Shown here one piece after another: positions 1-7,889 of a DNA stretch of 11,450 bases. Location of the stretch: the NCBI GenBank assembly GCA_007116105.1, contig SKJA01000085.1, positions 1 to 11,450 of the forward strand. Reading direction: 5' to 3'. Every line of letters starts with the position of its first letter. Position 1 is the stretch's first letter. Source of the stretch: Candidatus Izemoplasma sp. (lineage in GTDB: Bacteria; Bacillota_I; Bacilli_A; Izemoplasmatales; Izemoplasmataceae). A program made the translations under genes and the position numbers. The notes below the pieces were generated by a model. It saw nothing but the letters and a program-made list of their open reading frames with translations. It did no database searches and had not been told where the DNA came from.

Positions 1-134
1 GCCAATCCGCTGACACCCGCTGCAATGTCTTTTAAGTTTTCTTTCACTTGATGTTCTTGTTTCGCGTGGGTTTGTTCTTGATGGTTGTCGTTTGAGGGTT
101 CTTCCGGAGTTACCTGTGTTTTGTCATGATTCAT
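1..134 (-). CDS. Unrecognised hydrophilic protein, N-terminal part only
   Basis: The first 44 codons of a gene run off the left edge. The ATG (complement of 132-134) follows a GGAGG ribosome site (complement of 141-145) at a six-base spacing, and a strong promoter lies just upstream, so this is a real gene start. The visible protein begins MNHDKTQVTPEEPSND and is rich in Gln, Glu, His, Lys and Asn, with no signal peptide or membrane segment in the part seen. The last residues (KENLKDIAAGVSGLA) look like the start of an amphipathic helix, as in proteins whose charged cytoplasmic tail precedes a helical or membrane region. I do not recognise the family and assign no function. The gene follows the antiporter in the same direction but has its own promoter. 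Confidence 0.75.
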   Translation of the reverse strand, partial: MNHDKTQVTPEEPSNDNHQEQTHAKQEHQVKENLKDIAAGVSGL

Positions 135-169
135 CACTGACCTCCAAATGGTGACGTGCTTAGACTTCT

Positions 170-198
170 ATTATACTGCGTATTCGAGACACTTTCAA
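170..198 (-). promoter_or_regulatory. Sigma-A-type promoter of the left-edge gene
   Basis: Read on the minus strand: TTGAAA (193-198), a 17-base spacer, then a perfect TATAAT (170-175). The predicted start is near 163, giving a leader of about 30 bases before the ATG at 134. The promoter begins only five bases past the antiporter stop codon, and I see no terminator between the two genes, so read-through from the antiporter is also possible. Confidence 0.75.
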
Positions 199-203
199 GC
201 CAC

Positions 204-1430
204 TTATGTTTGCAAGTACGCTTCTTCTTGAGGCACCTCGCCGGCTTTGGTTAAAGCCCATTGTTGTAAGAGTGGGCCAATGATTTGGAAGATAAAGATG
301 CTTGCGAGCACGATGGCTTGCACCAATTGACGCTCTTGATCGGGTAAAGCGGCGGACAATGCAATCAACATCCCAATGGTGACACCCGCTTGAGGTAACA
401 AACACCACCCGGTGTATTTTTTAACGGTAGGAGGACACGAAACCAAACTGGTTGCGAGACGGGTTCCAAAAATTTTGCCCGCACTCCGTAAGGCCACAAA
501 GACTATCGCTAAAAAGCCAGCTTCTAATAAGATTCCAAACGATAATGAAAGTCCTGCGATGGTAAAAAACAAGATCACAAAAGGACCACCAAAATTGTTT
601 AACGCCGCGTTTTGAATGATGTAGGTTTCTTTATTGATGAAGTTCGTAAAGACCATTCCAAACGACAATGGCACTAAAATCGGGGAGAGGTGGAACTGTT
701 GCGCGATGGTGACACTCAGTAAAATCAGCGCAAGAATGAACACCAAATACGCCACATAGCGTTCTTGTTTAGGGAATTTTTCGAAAATGAAGTGCGAGAG
801 TAACCCCATAAACAACCCTAACGCAGCGCCAACAATGATAGAAGCAAAGACTTCAATCAACGGCGCAAATAAAGCGTTTTGAACACTCAGTTCCTGGGCA
901 TTTGCAAGCGACACCGCGATACTCGATAACAGCCCAAACAATATAACGGCAACAATGTCTAGAAGCCCAACCACAGGAATCACCGTTCTTTTGACCGGTC
1001 CTTTGGCTTTAAGCCGCTTGATTACGGCCATGATGGGGGCCGGAGCGGACGCAGTCGACAGGGAGGCAAGAGCAAAAGCGAGCCACAGCTCGCCTCTTAA
1101 CAAGTACATGCCTACAAAAACGAGCCCTCCGGTCAACAACGCATGCACGATGACAATGCTCAAGACCACAGGCAGGTTGGTTTTCAAGACAGGCAAAAAC
1201 AGTTCTGCGCCAATTTGATAGGCAATGATGCCTAAAACAATGGACGTGATGACATTAAAAAAAGGCAAGGCGTCAATGACGACTAAGTTCAACATATAAG
1301 GACCAATGATTAACCCTGCCAATAAATGACCGGTGACTGCGGGTAAGCGGAAGTGTTCGAACACTTTGCCCATCGAAAAACCAGCCATTAAAATCAATGC
1401 TAAGTACCCTAAAATATGATCAATTGCCAT
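204..1430 (-). CDS. CPA2-type monovalent cation/proton antiporter (Na+/H+ exchanger family)
   Basis: A 408-residue, almost wholly hydrophobic protein with a dozen or so membrane helices, matching the Na+/H+ exchanger fold (PF00999, Kef/NapA/GerN side). Family features visible: the N-terminal LPAVTGHLLAGLIIGP segment (29-44); a Ser/Ala/Pro-rich stretch (TASAPAPIMAVIKRL, 126-140) before the ion-site helix; Asp158 in GLLDIVAV; and a basic motif ALRSAGKIFG (R315, K319) in a late helix. The residue before Asp158 is Leu, whereas many relatives have Asp, Asn or Gln there. The C-terminus ends soon after the last helix, with no TrkA-N/RCK regulatory domain, so it is a bare transport module. Family knowledge suggests Na+ or K+ for H+ exchange in pH or salt homeostasis; the ion cannot be told from sequence. 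The ATG follows AAGGTG. The gene has its own promoter. Confidence 0.88.
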   Translation of the reverse strand: MAIDHILGYLALILMAGFSMGKVFEHFRLPAVTGHLLAGLIIGPYMLNLVVIDALPFFNVITSIVLGIIAYQIGAELFLPVLKTNLPVVLSIVIVHALLTGGLVFVGMYLLRGELWLAFALASLSTASAPAPIMAVIKRLKAKGPVKRTVIPVVGLLDIVAVILFGLLSSIAVSLANAQELSVQNALFAPLIEVFASIIVGAALGLFMGLLSHFIFEKFPKQERYVAYLVFILALILLSVTIAQQFHLSPILVPLSFGMVFTNFINKETYIIQNAALNNFGGPFVILFFTIAGLSLSFGILLEAGFLAIVFVALRSAGKIFGTRLATSLVSCPPTVKKYTGWCLLPQAGVTIGMLIALSAALPDQERQLVQAIVLASIFIFQIIGPLLQQWALTKAGEVPQEEAYLQT

Positions 1431-1453
1431 GATATCACCTTCTTCGCTTACCC

Positions 1454-1481
1454 ATTATATCAGTTTAATCCCACTTAGCAA
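1454..1481 (-). promoter_or_regulatory. Promoter of the antiporter gene
   Basis: On the minus strand: TTGCTA (1476-1481), a 16-base spacer, and TATAAT (1454-1459) preceded by an extended -10 TGA. The upstream edge lies five bases from the A-run of the preceding terminator, so the antiporter is separated from the diguanylate cyclase in a very compact junction. Predicted start near 1447. Confidence 0.7.
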
Positions 1482-1485
1482 GCAG

Positions 1486-1514
1486 AAAAAAAACAAGCTT
1501 TAAGCTTGTTTTTT
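1486..1514 (-). terminator. Intrinsic terminator of the diguanylate cyclase gene
   Basis: On the minus strand a stem made of AAAAAACAAGC and GCTTGTTTTTT encloses a five-base loop and runs into a U tract of eight (complement of 1486-1493). The GC core pairs 1494-1498 with 1504-1508. The TAA stop codon of the diguanylate cyclase (complement of 1500-1502) lies in the loop, and the upstream arm encodes its last residues. The U run on the opposite side (six T at 1509-1514) would allow weak bidirectional action. Confidence 0.8.
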
Positions 1515-3122
1515 CAGTGCTTTGTTGGCGTACATCAACGCATCAGCGCGCTTCATTAAATGCTCAGGTGTGAGGTCGTGTTCTGGCTGGTAATCGGTAT
1601 ACCCTATCGCCACGGATATTTTGTAAGCGGTGGTTTTGTTTTCAATTTTTAACGCTTGATTAAACTCGTTTAAGAGGGTTTCAAAAGAAGGAATGTTTTC
1701 AGCAATCAAACAGGCAAATTCGTCGCCGCCCAGGCGATACATCTCGCCGTAACGACCAAAGGATGACTTCATGCAGTTAAACCCATGAATCAAAGCTTGG
1801 TCACCCACTAGGTGGCCAAACGTATCGTTGATGGTTTTAAGATCGTTGAAATCAAAGTACACCAACCGCAACGGTATCTCTGCGCGTTGTTCAAGATGCG
1901 CCGCTAAATTTTCTTGAAACGCAAGACGGGTTTTACCACCGGTTAACATGTCGGTATACGCTAAGCGAGCATACATGTCTTTTTCATAACCACTGCGAAC
2001 GCGTTCGACAAGATACTCAATGAGATTGATTGAAACAAAAATGGATAAGATGATGACCCCTAGCAGTAAAAATCTTGACGTGACGGTAAAATCACCGAGG
2101 AGAAAGACGCCAAACTCAAGCAACGTAAAGACAAAAATGATGCTTAAAGCATGGGTAAAATCATGATTCGCCGTGATTTTCATGACATAGCGTTCATAGA
2201 AGATGACCCCAAACGCAATCACCATGCCTATCACAATAAACGATAGGGTCATCAAGACGGTTTCGAAGAAATCGGCGACTCCGAAGGCCTGCATGAGCAC
2301 CACAAAGAAAAAATTAACGATGTATAAGAAAAATAAGACATAAAAGATTAAAAACGGTTTGCGCAACACATGATGATTGATGTAAAGCGCCATCGGAATG
2401 GGAATCAACGCCAGCGAAAGATACGACACTGAGCCAATGATAACGGGAGAGGACGTCACGTACTGTAGCATCCTTGATTCACCTAAAATCCAAAAACTAA
2501 TGGCCGCTAAAAAGAACCCAATGTGCACATAGCCTTTCGCCCGAATGAGGGGCGAGAAAAAGGTTAACATGACGATAAAAAGACCTAAAAATAAAATAAA
2601 GAAGCCAATCATTAACCGATGGGCATACATCGCAAAGATGTGCCCGTGAATGCTTGAACTAAGGCCATATGAAATTTCATTGAGCCGTCCAGACATGGCT
2701 TCATAGGGCGAATAAAACGTAAGGTTTATGGTTCTTCCCGCACTGTTCGAGGGAACTTCAATCATGTGCCAAGCACTGGCGTGAAGTGTGTTTTCATCTT
2801 CATACCAAACGCGATAGATGACCTGATCGTCTAGGGTGACTTGTACGGATTGTAGTGAGCCACGAACCAAAAGGATACGGGTCTCGCTAAACGAAGGCGG
2901 CAACACCCGCGAAATCGTATGAACTCGGTGTGAGGGCAACGCTAGATCAACGGGTAACGTTAACACCTCACCGGATTCGGTTTGCCAGGCATCGTTAAGG
3001 GGCGTGACTTCTCCAAACGAGAGTCCTAAGTCTAAGGGATTTGGCCACAACCAAAAGGCAAGGGCCATTAAACTGACCACGAGGGTAACAAAACCGGTTG
3101 TAAGTTTTGACCGCTTATCCAT
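1500..3122 (-). CDS. Membrane diguanylate cyclase with extracytoplasmic sensor (7TMR-DISM-like + GGDEF)
   Basis: Predicted to make cyclic di-GMP from two GTP. A 540-residue protein with an N-terminal membrane anchor (about 10-27), an outside-facing beta-rich region (about 30-160), seven or so membrane helices (about 165-370), and a C-terminal GGDEF domain (about 380-540). This layout fits the 7TMR-DISM receptor class. The active-site loop is RLGGDEF (GGDEF at 465-469); the upstream DFNDLKTINDTFGH carries the metal aspartate (D424) and guanine-binding residues; the domain opens with DMLTGGKTR. All catalytic signature residues are present, so it should be active. The allosteric I-site (RxxD, nine residues ahead of the signature) is not conserved: the aligned positions are both Gly, with only an offset RYGE nearby. 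The ATG follows GAGG at a six-base spacing. The likely output is surface or motility behaviour; the ligand is unknown. Confidence 0.92.
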   Translation of the reverse strand: MDKRSKLTTGFVTLVVSLMALAFWLWPNPLDLGLSFGEVTPLNDAWQTESGEVLTLPVDLALPSHRVHTISRVLPPSFSETRILLVRGSLQSVQVTLDDQVIYRVWYEDENTLHASAWHMIEVPSNSAGRTINLTFYSPYEAMSGRLNEISYGLSSSIHGHIFAMYAHRLMIGFFILFLGLFIVMLTFFSPLIRAKGYVHIGFFLAAISFWILGESRMLQYVTSSPVIIGSVSYLSLALIPIPMALYINHHVLRKPFLIFYVLFFLYIVNFFFVVLMQAFGVADFFETVLMTLSFIVIGMVIAFGVIFYERYVMKITANHDFTHALSIIFVFTLLEFGVFLLGDFTVTSRFLLLGVIILSIFVSINLIEYLVERVRSGYEKDMYARLAYTDMLTGGKTRLAFQENLAAHLEQRAEIPLRLVYFDFNDLKTINDTFGHLVGDQALIHGFNCMKSSFGRYGEMYRLGGDEFACLIAENIPSFETLLNEFNQALKIENKTTAYKISVAIGYTDYQPEHDLTPEHLMKRADALMYANKALKKQA

Positions 3123-3162
3123 ATGAACCTCTTGAAAAGTTATAATAGTGATACCGAATTTA

Positions 3163-3189
3163 TTAATAGTATATCATTATCAATGTCAA
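3163..3189 (-). promoter_or_regulatory. Possible promoter of the diguanylate cyclase gene
   Basis: The minus strand upstream of the gene is AT-rich. It carries an extended -10-like TGATATACT (complement of 3168-3176) and a perfect TTGACA (complement of 3184-3189). The TTGACA is too close to pair with TATACT (10 bases), but lies 15 bases from TATTAA (complement of 3163-3168). Which pair is used cannot be settled by eye. No terminator is clear after guaB, so transcription from guaAB may also reach this gene. Confidence 0.45.
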
Positions 3190-3215
3190 AAAGACCTTAA
3201 AAAGATTAAACCATT

Positions 3216-4670
3216 TTATCGTTTAGAGTAATTCGGCGATTCATGTGTCATTTCAATATGGTGAGGATGAGATTCTGCTTCGCCTGCGGCGGTAATTTTA
3301 ACAAACTGTCCTCGTGCTTTTAAACTTGCGATGGTTTCAGTGCCACAGTAGCCCATACCCGATCGTAAACCGCCCACCAGTTGATAGACAACATCGGCCA
3401 AAGCCCCTTTATAGGGCACCCGACCTTCAATGCCTTCAGCGACAAGTTTTTTGGTCTCACTGTGCGATTGAAAATATCGATCAGAGGACCCTCGTTTCAT
3501 GGCTGAGATAGAGCCCATCCCTTGATACACTTTATAACGTTTACCTTGAAACAAGATTTCTTCGCCTGGAGATTCATGAGTTCCTGCTAAAAGCCCACCC
3601 AGCATCACCGCATCGGCGCCTGCAGCCAACGCTTTTACTACATCACCACTGTACTGGATGCCCCCATCCGCAATGATTCCAATGTCCCGTCCTTGAACGG
3701 CTCTTGAGACTTCTAAAAGGGCTGTGATTTGTGGCACACCCACACCTGCAACCACCCGTGTCGTACAAATCGAGCCTGGCCCTACCCCAACTTTTAAAAT
3801 GTCGGCGCCCGCTTCAATCAATGCAGTCGCAGCTTCATACGTCACGATGTTCCCTGCGATGATGGGGAGCTTCGGATGACGTGCACGAACCTGTGAAACG
3901 GCGTCGATGACTCCTTGTGAATGACCATGAGCTGAGTCGACGGTGACCACATCCACCCCTGCTTGCACGAGGGCATCGACACGTTCTATGATGTTCGCAC
4001 TGACGCCTAAAGCAGCACCGACTAAGAGTCGGCCTTGTGGGTCTTTTGCGGCGTGTGGGAAAGAGGTTGCTTTGTCGATGTCTTTGATGGTGATGAGGCC
4101 TTTGAGCTTCGTCCCTTCTACAATGGGCAGCTTCTCAATGCGGTGCTGCATCAACAATGCTTTAGCTTCATCCAAGGTCGTTCCGACAGGAGCCGTAATC
4201 AAGGGCATTTTTGTCATCACATCGAAGACGGTTTCACCGGTGTTTAAGCGGTACTTCAGGTCGCGATTGGTTAGAATACCTAAAAGCTCTCCCTCTTCAA
4301 CCACAGGCAACCCTGAAATCTTGTAATAGCGCATCAAGGCTTCTGCCTCTTCTAGGGTAGCTTCTTTTTTTAAGGTCACCGGATCCACAATCATTCCCGA
4401 TTCAGAACGCTTCACACGACGCACCTCATTGGCTTGAGCTTCAATCGACAAGTTTTTGTGAATGATGCCCAGTCCCCCTTGGCGAGCGAGTGCGATGGCC
4501 AGTTCGCTTTCCGTGACGGTGTCCATGGCGCTGCTTAAAATCGGAATGTTGAGGCTGAGTTTTGAACTGAGTTTGGTATGCACTTCAACGTCTGAGGGTA
4601 AGACTTTTGAATGTCCAGGGATGAGTAAGACATCACCGAACGTCAGTCCCTCCATGAGTACTTTTTGCAT
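3216..4670 (-). CDS. guaB: IMP dehydrogenase
   Basis: Oxidises IMP to XMP with NAD+, the first committed step to GMP. The 484-residue length is typical of the bacterial enzyme. The order is a TIM-barrel start ([11 protein letters not shown], 9-19), a tandem CBS (Bateman) insertion (about 94-200), then the barrel core. The catalytic cysteine is C302 in GPGSICTTR; the mobile flap [13 protein letters not shown] (382-394) and the arginine of EGRVPYKG (R417) are present. The CBS pair suggests allosteric control by purine nucleotides, as in other bacterial enzymes. An ATG nine codons further upstream is in frame, but the start at 4670 is preferred: AAAGGAG lies seven bases before it and the protein begins [14 protein letters not shown] as in homologues. 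It follows guaA by 17 bp and is surely co-transcribed with it. Confidence 0.97.
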   Translation of the reverse strand: MQKVLMEGLTFGDVLLIPGHSKVLPSDVEVHTKLSSKLSLNIPILSSAMDTVTESELAIALARQGGLGIIHKNLSIEAQANEVRRVKRSESGMIVDPVTLKKEATLEEAEALMRYYKISGLPVVEEGELLGILTNRDLKYRLNTGETVFDVMTKMPLITAPVGTTLDEAKALLMQHRIEKLPIVEGTKLKGLITIKDIDKATSFPHAAKDPQGRLLVGAALGVSANIIERVDALVQAGVDVVTVDSAHGHSQGVIDAVSQVRARHPKLPIIAGNIVTYEAATALIEAGADILKVGVGPGSICTTRVVAGVGVPQITALLEVSRAVQGRDIGIIADGGIQYSGDVVKALAAGADAVMLGGLLAGTHESPGEEILFQGKRYKVYQGMGSISAMKRGSSDRYFQSHSETKKLVAEGIEGRVPYKGALADVVYQLVGGLRSGMGYCGTETIASLKARGQFVKITAAGEAESHPHHIEMTHESPNYSKR

Positions 4671-4687
4671 TGTAACACTCCTTTCTG

Positions 4688-6214
4688 TTATTCCCATTCT
4701 ATGGTGCCTGGAGGTTTTGAGGTGATGTCGTAGACCACGCGTGAAACCCCTCTGACCTCATTGGTAATACGTCTGGATACATGCGCTAAAATTTCCCAGG
4801 GGATCCGTGAGAAATCTGCGGTCATCCCGTCCGTCGAACTGACGGCACGAATGGCCATCACTTCCTCGTACACTCTTTGATCGCCTTGAACGCCGACACT
4901 TTTGGTGTCCAGCAGCACCGTAAAGTATTGCCAAACCTCTTCGTTCAGTCCTTCTTTTGCGAACACACCTCTTAAAATTGCGTCGGCTTGTTGGACTGTA
5001 TTAAGACGTGCTTGCGTGACTTCTCCCATCAGACGTATGGCGAGTCCAGGGCCGGGAAACGGCTGTCTATTGAGCATTTCGTGAGGCAACCCTAAAGCAA
5101 GACCAAGGGCTCTAACCTCATCTTTAAAGAGGGTGCTTAGGGGTTCTATGAGTTTAAAGGGGAGTGCTTCAGGTAAACCACCGACGTTGTGGTGTGACTT
5201 AATGGTGTGGGCGGTCTTCGTCCCCGATTCTATGATGTCCGTGTACAGTGTGCCTTGTGCCAAGAAGTCGACCCCACCCAGTTCAAGTGCGGCTTCTTTA
5301 AAGACTTCAACAAACAAACGACCGATGATTTTACGTTTTTCTTCTGGGTCATAGACACCCTTTAATGCGTCTAAGAAACGCTCTTTCACATCCAGACGTC
5401 GAACTGTGAGTCCAAACTGACCTTCAAACGTTTCCATCACTTGTGTGGCTTCTTCTGCTCTGAGTAATCCATGATCGACAAACAAACATGTCAGTCGTGA
5501 GCCGATGGCACGGTGAAGAAGCATCGCAGCTACTGAGGAGTCAACACCGCCACTCAACCCCAACACCACACGACCTTCACCCACAGTTTGAATGACTTGT
5601 TCGATGGCGCTTTGAATGGCGTGTTGAGTGTTCCACGTCGGCTTTGCGCAGGCAATGTCTAAAGCAAAGTTTTTTAACAGTTGTGCGCCATAAGTACTGT
5701 GCTTTACCTCGGGATGAAACTGAACGCCATACCACGGTTTTTGTGTATGTTTGATGGCTAAAGTCGCCATCGTATCATGAAACGCAAGGACCTCATACTC
5801 TGAGGAAAGCTCTATCACTTCATCCCCATGTGACATCCACACGGTTTGCGTCGTAGGCGTGTCTTTAAATAAGCGATCGTGTTTGATGGTGATGGTGGCT
5901 TCGCCAAACTCTTGTTTAGCCGCCTTGTGAACAACGCCCCCGGAAAGGTGCGCCATCAACTGCATGCCATAACAAATGCCTAAGATAGGCCAAGGACCCT
6001 CTAAGATTCGAGGGTCGATGGTGTAAGCATCGGCGGCATAGACACTTTTTGGCCCTCCACTTAGGACAATGCCCTTGAGGTTTTCCATGTGCATCAACGT
6101 GTCAAAAGAGACATCATGCGGGTAAAGCACGGCATAGACCTGTGCTTCTCTAATTTTTCTGACAATCAATTGATTGTATTGACTTCCAAAATCCAACACC
6201 ACAATGGTATCCAT
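4688..6214 (-). CDS. guaA: GMP synthase, glutamine-hydrolysing
   Basis: Converts XMP to GMP using ATP and glutamine, the step after GuaB. Class I glutamine amidotransferase domain first (to about residue 190), then ATP pyrophosphatase and dimerisation domains. Numbered from the upstream ATG at 6223, the amidotransferase triad is C84 (GICYGMQL), H170 and E172 (QFHPEV); the PP-loop SGGVDSS starts at 224; the C-terminus ends in PPGTIEWE, as is usual for the family. Three in-frame ATGs begin the gene (6223, 6220, 6214). GAGG touches the first, so the third (MDTIVVLDFGSQ, nine bases from GAGG) is the most plausible start, giving 508 residues. The gene precedes guaB in a two-gene GMP operon. There is little room for a promoter between it and the YitT-family gene, from which a hairpin separates it. 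Confidence 0.97.
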   Translation of the reverse strand: MDTIVVLDFGSQYNQLIVRKIREAQVYAVLYPHDVSFDTLMHMENLKGIVLSGGPKSVYAADAYTIDPRILEGPWPILGICYGMQLMAHLSGGVVHKAAKQEFGEATITIKHDRLFKDTPTTQTVWMSHGDEVIELSSEYEVLAFHDTMATLAIKHTQKPWYGVQFHPEVKHSTYGAQLLKNFALDIACAKPTWNTQHAIQSAIEQVIQTVGEGRVVLGLSGGVDSSVAAMLLHRAIGSRLTCLFVDHGLLRAEEATQVMETFEGQFGLTVRRLDVKERFLDALKGVYDPEEKRKIIGRLFVEVFKEAALELGGVDFLAQGTLYTDIIESGTKTAHTIKSHHNVGGLPEALPFKLIEPLSTLFKDEVRALGLALGLPHEMLNRQPFPGPGLAIRLMGEVTQARLNTVQQADAILRGVFAKEGLNEEVWQYFTVLLDTKSVGVQGDQRVYEEVMAIRAVSSTDGMTADFSRIPWEILAHVSRRITNEVRGVSRVVYDITSKPPGTIEWE

Positions 6215-6242
6215 GGTCATCATCCTCTTTTCTTTTTCTATT

Positions 6243-6269
6243 AAAAATGCTCAAAGAAATTGAGCATTT
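6243..6269 (-). terminator. Hairpin terminator or attenuator between the YitT-family gene and guaA
   Basis: A perfect 10-bp stem (AAATGCTCAA at 6245-6254 with TTGAGCATTT at 6260-6269) and a five-base loop. On the minus strand it is followed by a short run of five U (complement of 6243-6247). It overlaps the YitT-family stop codon (6268-6270) and sits about 15 bases before the guaA ribosome site. The short U run suggests partial termination. Confidence 0.7.
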
Positions 6270-7125
6270 ATTTTAAAATCACACGATTGAACTTACCATT
6301 AAGATGACGCACTGGCGTCATGGTGATAAACGCTTCACTATCCACTTCAACAATGATGCGTTTGATGTCATAGACTTCATGAACTTGGGTGACCATCACC
6401 ATGATTTGACGCTTTTGACCGGTGTAAGCACCCACACCATCCAAAATGGTGATGCCGCGAACGGAGTTTTGAATCAAGGCGTCTTTAATCCGCTGTGAAT
6501 GCATGGTAATGATGTCTAAGCGAACCCTTTTGTACGCGGTGTGAATGCGGTCAACCAATTGGTTCGCAATCGCAAACATAACCAGTGTATAAAAGGCGAT
6601 TTGAGGATCGAAAATAAGCAGGGAAATGGCTAAGATAAAAGCATTTATCAACAAACTGATGTAACCAATACTGATTTGAAACTTAAGCGCAAAAATCTGC
6701 GCTAGAATGTCCAACCCACCCAGTGAAGCGCCTGATTTTAAGGCGATTGAAGCGCCTAAACCAACCGCTAGACCTCCTAAAACGCTGGTGGCTAAATAAT
6801 CACCCTCGAAGAGTGGCGATTGATAATCAAGAAAGCCAATCAGAAAGCCTTGTAAGAGAATTGAGTAGACGGAATAATAGACAAACGTTTTGGATATCGC
6901 AACCATGCCGATGATCATAATTGGAATGTTAACAAGGACCACCAAAAGACCTAAGTTTATCGAGATTCCCAGCGTTCCTAATCCATATTGAAGCAGTGTC
7001 GCAATCCCTGTGAATCCCCCTGGAATGAGGTTCGCAGGTACGATAAAGACACTGATACCGATGACAAAGATGGCGCTCCCTAAGGTGACCATTGCTAAGC
7101 GTTTCAGTTCGAGTTCTAAGTTCAT
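6268..7125 (-). CDS. YitT-family membrane protein (YitT_membrane + DUF2179)
   Basis: A 285-residue protein of the widespread Bacillota YitT/YpjC/YqfU type, whose biochemical role is not established. The first two thirds form the membrane domain, with about five or six helices and the typical glycine-rich motifs IPGGFTGIA (34-42) and GASLGGLDILA (132-142). The last third is the soluble DUF2179 domain (about 210-280), recognisable from RGITILDGVGAYTGQ (223-237) and VDSEAFITMTPV (261-272). An in-frame ATG 15 codons upstream exists, but the start at 7125 is chosen because GAGGTG lies just before it and the protein begins MNLELELKRL directly before the first helix. The stop codon lies in the stem of a hairpin. 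It is upstream of guaA on the same strand, possibly co-transcribed, with no evident functional link. Confidence 0.9.
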   Translation of the reverse strand: MNLELELKRLAMVTLGSAIFVIGISVFIVPANLIPGGFTGIATLLQYGLGTLGISINLGLLVVLVNIPIMIIGMVAISKTFVYYSVYSILLQGFLIGFLDYQSPLFEGDYLATSVLGGLAVGLGASIALKSGASLGGLDILAQIFALKFQISIGYISLLINAFILAISLLIFDPQIAFYTLVMFAIANQLVDRIHTAYKRVRLDIITMHSQRIKDALIQNSVRGITILDGVGAYTGQKRQIMVMVTQVHEVYDIKRIIVEVDSEAFITMTPVRHLNGKFNRVILK

Positions 7126-7186
7126 AAGCCACCTCATCTTTTTAATATAGGGTAGTGGTTCAAACGTCATTTGTCAACTTATTTCA

Positions 7187-7215
7187 TTTATAAGATGACT
7201 TGTTTTCACTGACCA
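7187..7215 (-). promoter_or_regulatory. Possible promoter of the YitT-family gene
   Basis: On the minus strand: TGGTCA (7210-7215), a 17-base spacer, and TATAAA (7187-7192). It would give a leader of about 55 bases. A separate TTGACA (complement of 7171-7176) further downstream has no good -10 at the right distance. Confidence 0.35.
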
Positions 7216-7318
7216 TCGACCCTGATAAAACTGGGTGGATGACAAACGCTATTTCGTTCTTAAGATTGGGACGTTGATGTCACACATCTTCTTCCTAAAC
7301 CTTCGAGTTCAAGAACAG

Positions 7319-7350
7319 AAAAACAACAAAGGCATCACCCTTTGTTGTTT
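7319..7350 (-). terminator. Intrinsic terminator of the acetyltransferase gene
   Basis: A perfect 12-bp stem pairs 7321-7332 with 7339-7350 around a six-base loop, followed on the minus strand by five U (complement of 7319-7323). The UGA stop of the acetyltransferase (complement of 7335-7337) lies in the loop, and its last codons (NNKG) form the upstream arm. This ends the two-gene operon 8642-7335. Confidence 0.85.
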
Positions 7351-7871
7351 ACCCAAGATGCTTTTGGAAATCGATAATCAATGGCGTCTTGTAGTTGTCC
7401 TTGATCGTCGACAAACGCTTTTGCACGAACACCCAGTGGTTTAAACCCTAACCGTTCATACATTTTTTGTGCGTGGATGTTGTTTACGTTCGTATTTACA
7501 TCAATCGTGTTGACTTGAAGTCGCTCAAACAAATAGGCCATGAGAAGCCGCGTTGCTTGTGGTCCTAATCCTTTACCTTGCATGTCGTGTTCGCACAATT
7601 TTATGCCAATGGAGGCGATGTCATCTTTGATGCGGTGATGCATCTCCCCGATCGGTTGACGTTTATACTCGATGATCCATAGACCATCTTTGATGAAGGT
7701 GGACTGTTGTTTTTCTAGTCTGGTTTGAATGGCTTCAAGTGTCGTTTTCAATCCCTTTGGGAAGCCAGCATGTGCCATCACGCGACCGTCGGTCCACCAA
7801 GTGAACAATTGCTTTGAATCGTAGATTCTTGCATCACGAATCAAAAGCTCTCCGTCTCTAAATTGCGGCAT
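7335..7871 (-). CDS. GNAT-family N-acetyltransferase (Acetyltransf_3-like)
   Basis: A 178-residue GCN5-related acetyltransferase expected to move an acetyl group from acetyl-CoA to an amine. The acetyl-CoA pyrophosphate loop is QGKGLGPQATRLL (98-110, the Q/RxxGxG/A motif), and the later NIHAQKMYERLGF (131-143) is the standard final helix-strand region. The N-terminus (ELLIRDARIYDSKQLFTWWTDGRVM) resembles RimJ/RimL- or AAC(6')-like members that act on protein N-termini or small amines; the substrate cannot be told. The ATG is preceded by a perfect AAGGAGG seven to eight bases away. It begins 18 bp after the stop of the upstream membrane-anchored protein and is probably translated from the same message. 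The stop is UGA, which supports the standard code. Confidence 0.9.
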   Translation of the reverse strand: MPQFRDGELLIRDARIYDSKQLFTWWTDGRVMAHAGFPKGLKTTLEAIQTRLEKQQSTFIKDGLWIIEYKRQPIGEMHHRIKDDIASIGIKLCEHDMQGKGLGPQATRLLMAYLFERLQVNTIDVNTNVNNIHAQKMYERLGFKPLGVRAKAFVDDQGQLQDAIDYRFPKASWVNNKG

Positions 7872-7889
7872 GGTCTTCCTCCTTTTTTG

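Noticed and set aside
3943..4326. A 127-codon plus-strand frame inside guaB, and similar frames inside guaA and the antiporter
   Set aside because: These are antisense shadows of strongly conserved genes, without ribosome sites or family motifs.
4671..4697. The upstream in-frame ATG of guaB as its start
   Set aside because: It would add nine residues not expected in the family, and the ribosome site AAAGGAG lies within that extension, correctly spaced for the ATG at 4670.
7126..7170. The upstream in-frame ATG of the YitT-family gene
   Set aside because: The GAGGTG ribosome site lies after it and just ahead of the ATG at 7125.
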